Part shown: positions 61,537-64,000 of the stretch, in pieces
How the letters are laid out: every line of letters begins with the position of its first letter
How positions within the stretch are numbered: position 1 is the first letter of the stretch
Source: Conexibacter arvalis
GTDB taxonomy: Bacteria; Actinomycetota; Thermoleophilia; Solirubrobacterales; Solirubrobacteraceae
DNA: 64,000 bases
NCBI RefSeq assembly: GCF_014199525.1
Contig: NZ_JACHNU010000001.1
Coordinates: 1,652,182-1,716,181, forward strand
Reading direction: 5' to 3'
Position numbers and translations under genes: made by a program
Notes under the pieces: generated by a model
Told to the model about the DNA's origin: nothing
The model's database searches: none
Seen by the model: the letters and a program-made list of their open reading frames with translations, nothing else

Positions 61537-63072
61537 ATGGCGCCCGCGTTCACCGACCGCCTGCAGGCCGCCGCCGAGCGGCTCGGCTTCCCGCTGCGCG
61601 ACGGCGAGGTCGACGTGATGGCCGAGGTCGCGCGGGCGCTGCTCGACGACCTCGAGCGGATCGACGCGTTGCCCGACGAGCTGCTGCCGGCGCCGGCGCC
61701 CGGCGCGCGCGACGGCGGCGCGCCGCCGCGGCCGGAGGAGAACCCGGTCCACGGCTGGGTCTGGCGCTGCCGCGTCGAGGGTGCGGCGGACGGCCCCTTG
61801 GCCGGCTGGACCGTCGGCCTCAAGGACACGATCGCGCTCGCCGGCGCGCCGCTGCTGAACGGCTCGACCGTGATGGAGGGGTTCGTCCCGACGCAGGACG
61901 CGACCGTCGTCACGCGCCTGCTCGACGCCGGCGCGACGATCGTCGGCAAGACGGCCGTCCCGGCCTTCTGCTTCGAGGGCGCCGGCCTGATCGGCCATCC
62001 CCACCCGCTGCCGGTCAACCCGTTCGACCGCGAGCGGCTCCCCGGCGCGTCGTCGAGCGGCAGCGCCGCGGTCGTCGCCGCCGGCGAGGTCGACCTCGCG
62101 CTCGGCGGCGACCAGGGCGGCTCGATCCGCATCCCGGCGTCGTGGTGCGGCTGCGTCGGCCACAAGCCGACGTTCGGGCTCGTGCCGTACACCGGCGTCT
62201 TCCCGGTCGAGGTGACGCTCGACCACGTCGGCCCGATGGCGCGGACGGTCGCCGCCTGCGCGCAGGCGCTCGACGCGCTCGCGGGCGCCGACGGGCTCGA
62301 CCCGCGCCAGGCGGGGGTCGAGCCGGCCGCGCCGGCCGCCGCGCGGCTGCGCGACGGCGTCGCCGGCCTGCGCGTCGGCGTGCTCGCCGAGGGCTTCGGC
62401 TGCCCCGGCGCCGAGCCGGAGGTCGAGCGCGCCGTCCGCGACGCGATCGCGCGCCTGGAGCGCGACGGCGCGCGCGTCGAGCCGGTCTCCGTGCCGGCCC
62501 ATCGCGACGGCATGGCGCTGTGGAACGCGATCTGCCTGCAGGGCGCGACGGCGATGCTCCTCGACGGCGAGGCGGTCGGCACCAACTCGCGCGGCCACCA
62601 CTGGACCGAGCTGGGCGACTTCTACCGCGAGGCGCGCCGGCGGCGCGCGGCCCAGCTGCCCGACACGCTGAAGGTGACGCTGCTGGCAGGGACGCTGCTG
62701 GCCGAGCGCCGCGGCGTCCACTACTACGCCAAGGCGCAGAACCTCGGCCGGGCGCTGCGGCGCGACTACGACGCGGCGCTGGAGCGCTGCGACGTGCTGG
62801 TGATGCCGACGACGCCGATGCGGGCGCCGCGGCTGCCGGAGGGCGGAAGCCCGGGCGAGCTGCTGCTGCAGACGATCGGCCTGGAGAGCGCCGCCAACGT
62901 CGCGCCGTTCGACGTGACCGGCCATCCGGCGCTCTCGGTGCCGTGCCAGCGGGAGGGGGAGCTGCCCTGCGGCCTGATGGTCGTCGGGCGGCATGGCGAC
63001 GACGCGACCGTGCTGCGCTGCGGCCAGGCGGTCGAGGACGGCCTCCGCGCCGTCGCAGGGACAACCAACTAA
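61537..63072 (+). CDS. amidase signature family enzyme
   Basis: 511 residues with the Lys-cisSer-Ser triad: K96 in 'VGLKDTIALAG', S173 in 'GASSSGSAA' and S196 in 'GGDQGGSIRIPA'. These enzymes hydrolyse amides, including ureas, carbamates and lactam-derived amides. Spacing 77/23 between the triad residues is normal. It lies at the end of the operon, 3 bases after the SDR gene. It could release ammonia or an amine from the compound imported by the flanking binding proteins. Confidence 0.93.
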   Translation: MAPAFTDRLQAAAERLGFPLRDGEVDVMAEVARALLDDLERIDALPDELLPAPAPGARDGGAPPRPEENPVHGWVWRCRVEGAADGPLAGWTVGLKDTIALAGAPLLNGSTVMEGFVPTQDATVVTRLLDAGATIVGKTAVPAFCFEGAGLIGHPHPLPVNPFDRERLPGASSSGSAAVVAAGEVDLALGGDQGGSIRIPASWCGCVGHKPTFGLVPYTGVFPVEVTLDHVGPMARTVAACAQALDALAGADGLDPRQAGVEPAAPAAARLRDGVAGLRVGVLAEGFGCPGAEPEVERAVRDAIARLERDGARVEPVSVPAHRDGMALWNAICLQGATAMLLDGEAVGTNSRGHHWTELGDFYREARRRRAAQLPDTLKVTLLAGTLLAERRGVHYYAKAQNLGRALRRDYDAALERCDVLVMPTTPMRAPRLPEGGSPGELLLQTIGLESAANVAPFDVTGHPALSVPCQREGELPCGLMVVGRHGDDATVLRCGQAVEDGLRAVAGTTN

Positions 63073-63087
63073 CTGACGTACGTTCGT
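63072..63087. promoter_or_regulatory. operator site 6, degenerate
   Basis: ACTGACGTACGTTCGT, two mismatches from ACTAAC-N4-GTTAGT, located 25 bases before the second binding-protein gene, which fits the pattern of the other five. The first base is the last base of the amidase stop codon. Confidence 0.5.
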
Positions 63088-63112
63088 GACCGGACAGGAA
63101 GGCATTTCTCCC

Positions 63113-64000
63113 ATGACTGCTCCCCGTCGCCGGCACGCCGGACTGCGCGTCCGGACCGGCGCGATCCTCCTCGCAACCGGCGCCGCCCTGACCGTCGCCG
63201 CCTGCGGCAGCAGCGGCGGCTCCGCGGGCGGCGGCGCGTCGGACCGGACGCTCGACGTCGTCTTCGCGAGCGGCATCTCGTCGATCGACCCGGCGATCGC
63301 CTGCTCGCAGCACGACTACGCGATCGTCAAGAACAGCTACGACACGCTCGTCCGCTACGGGACGCCGAGCGCCGAGGACCCGCTCGGCGAGCTGCAGCCC
63401 GGGCTGGCCGAGTCGTGGGAGGTCAGCCCCGACAGACGGACCTACACCTTCCACCTGCGCAGAGGGGTCAGATTCTCAAGCGGCAACCCGCTGACGGCCA
63501 CCGACGTCGTCAAGAGCTTCGAGCGGATCCGCGACCGCCAGGGCTGCCAGGACTACGTCCTCACGCTCGGCAATCCGAAGAGCATCCAGCGGATCGAAGC
63601 GGTCGACGAGTCGACGGTCCGCTTCCGCATCGCCCGCCCCGACCCGCTCTTCCTCGGCGTCCTGGCCCAGACCGGCAACAGCCCGGTCGACTGGAGAGAG
63701 CTGGAGAGACATGGCGGCGACTCGAGAGCCGGCGACGACTGGCTGGCGCGCAACAGCGCCGGCACCGGCGCCTACGCCGTCACCTCCTACGACCCCGACA
63801 ACCAGATAACGCTCGCCGCGAACAGATCGTGGTGGGGCGGGGCGCCGAGAAACGACGAGGTCGCCGTGAAGATCGTGGGCGACACGACGACGCTCGAGAC
63901 GCTCGTCCGCTCCGGCGAGAGCGACATGGCGTGGGGCGTCCCGTTCCGTGACCTCTCCTCGATGGAGCAGCAGGGCTTCCAGCTGCTGGAGAACCCGAGC
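63113..64000 (+). CDS. ABC transporter binding lipoprotein, family 5 (partial)
   Basis: 296 codons to the window end; the C-terminus is missing. Signal peptide with lipobox 'LTVAAC' (Cys31), then SBP_bac_5 motifs 'LDVVFASGISSIDPAI', 'YTFHLRRGVRFSSGN' and 'WWGGAPRNDEV'. It matches the protein at 58133 closely in order and motif (GISSIDPA / GISTIDPA; 'WGGAPRN'; paired Cys in 'IACSQ' and 'QGCQDY'), so the two are tandem paralogues. AGA is again the favoured Arg codon. RBS ACAGGAAGG; operator site 6 just upstream. Confidence 0.92.
   Translation, partial: MTAPRRRHAGLRVRTGAILLATGAALTVAACGSSGGSAGGGASDRTLDVVFASGISSIDPAIACSQHDYAIVKNSYDTLVRYGTPSAEDPLGELQPGLAESWEVSPDRRTYTFHLRRGVRFSSGNPLTATDVVKSFERIRDRQGCQDYVLTLGNPKSIQRIEAVDESTVRFRIARPDPLFLGVLAQTGNSPVDWRELERHGGDSRAGDDWLARNSAGTGAYAVTSYDPDNQITLAANRSWWGGAPRNDEVAVKIVGDTTTLETLVRSGESDMAWGVPFRDLSSMEQQGFQLLENPS

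Overview
The window is very GC-rich (roughly 70-75 % by eye) and densely coded on both strands. It has many 1-8 bp start/stop overlaps, several GTG and TTG starts, and an unusual liking for AGA arginine codons in some genes. Gene content (type 2 IleRS, PPK2, TerC, LutABC, an actinobacterial-style rhamnose operon, LLM flavoenzyme) and base composition suggest a soil actinomycete-like bacterium. The order Solirubrobacterales (Conexibacter/Solirubrobacter type) is my best guess, from style rather than a marker gene. I see no rRNA, tRNA, CRISPR array, phage or insertion sequence.

Region 1 (1-9.5 kb) is mixed housekeeping and stress genes: an aldo/keto reductase fragment, a MerR regulator, VOC proteins, a polytopic protein with presenilin-like GxGD/PxAL marks, a RibD-type reductase, a CGNR regulator divergent from a VOC gene, PPK2, and a TerC exporter behind what looks like a yybP-ykoY manganese riboswitch that begins inside the ppk2 stop region. 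Region 2 (8.8-11.3 kb) is a TetR repressor divergent from a Baeyer-Villiger-type monooxygenase, with two palindromic operators between them.

Region 3 (11.3-20 kb) is the most intriguing part. A single tightly packed operon encodes a SAM methyltransferase, a cupin, an acylating acetaldehyde dehydrogenase, a 4-hydroxy-2-oxovalerate aldolase, a 2-keto-4-pentenoate hydratase-like protein, an AlaX-type aminoacyl-tRNA editing protein, and an isoleucyl-tRNA synthetase whose HXGH signature is swapped to GXHH. I infer a pathway that builds a C5/C6 2-oxo acid, perhaps an isoleucine mimic, together with tRNA-level self-protection.

Region 4 (20-27.8 kb) has a large membrane protein with a duplicated Asp/His motif, an alpha/beta hydrolase, a low-GC PIN-domain gene that looks acquired, a SMARCAL1-like SNF2 ATPase, GreA and a tautomerase-like protein. 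Region 5 (27.8-43.6 kb) joins the lactate-utilisation operon lutABC to a divergent L-rhamnose operon (DeoR regulator, ABC importer, isomerases, mutarotase, kinase, aldolase-dehydrogenase fusion). Rhamnose gives DHAP plus L-lactaldehyde/L-lactate, and LutABC can oxidise the lactate.

Region 6 (43.6-64 kb) holds several operons, each preceded by the same palindrome, ACTAAC-N4-GTTAGT (six sites, four of them perfect). The genes encode a class III aminotransferase, FAD amine oxidase-like protein, LLM flavoprotein, aldehyde dehydrogenase, creatinase/ectoine-hydrolase-type M24 protein, ureohydrolase, Glu/Leu dehydrogenase, creatininase, acyl-CoA synthetases, EamA transporter, two paralogous oligopeptide-type binding proteins, two SDR proteins and an amidase. 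I read this as one regulon for import and catabolism of a nitrogenous, possibly guanidino- or lactam-type, compound. Its regulator is not in the window.
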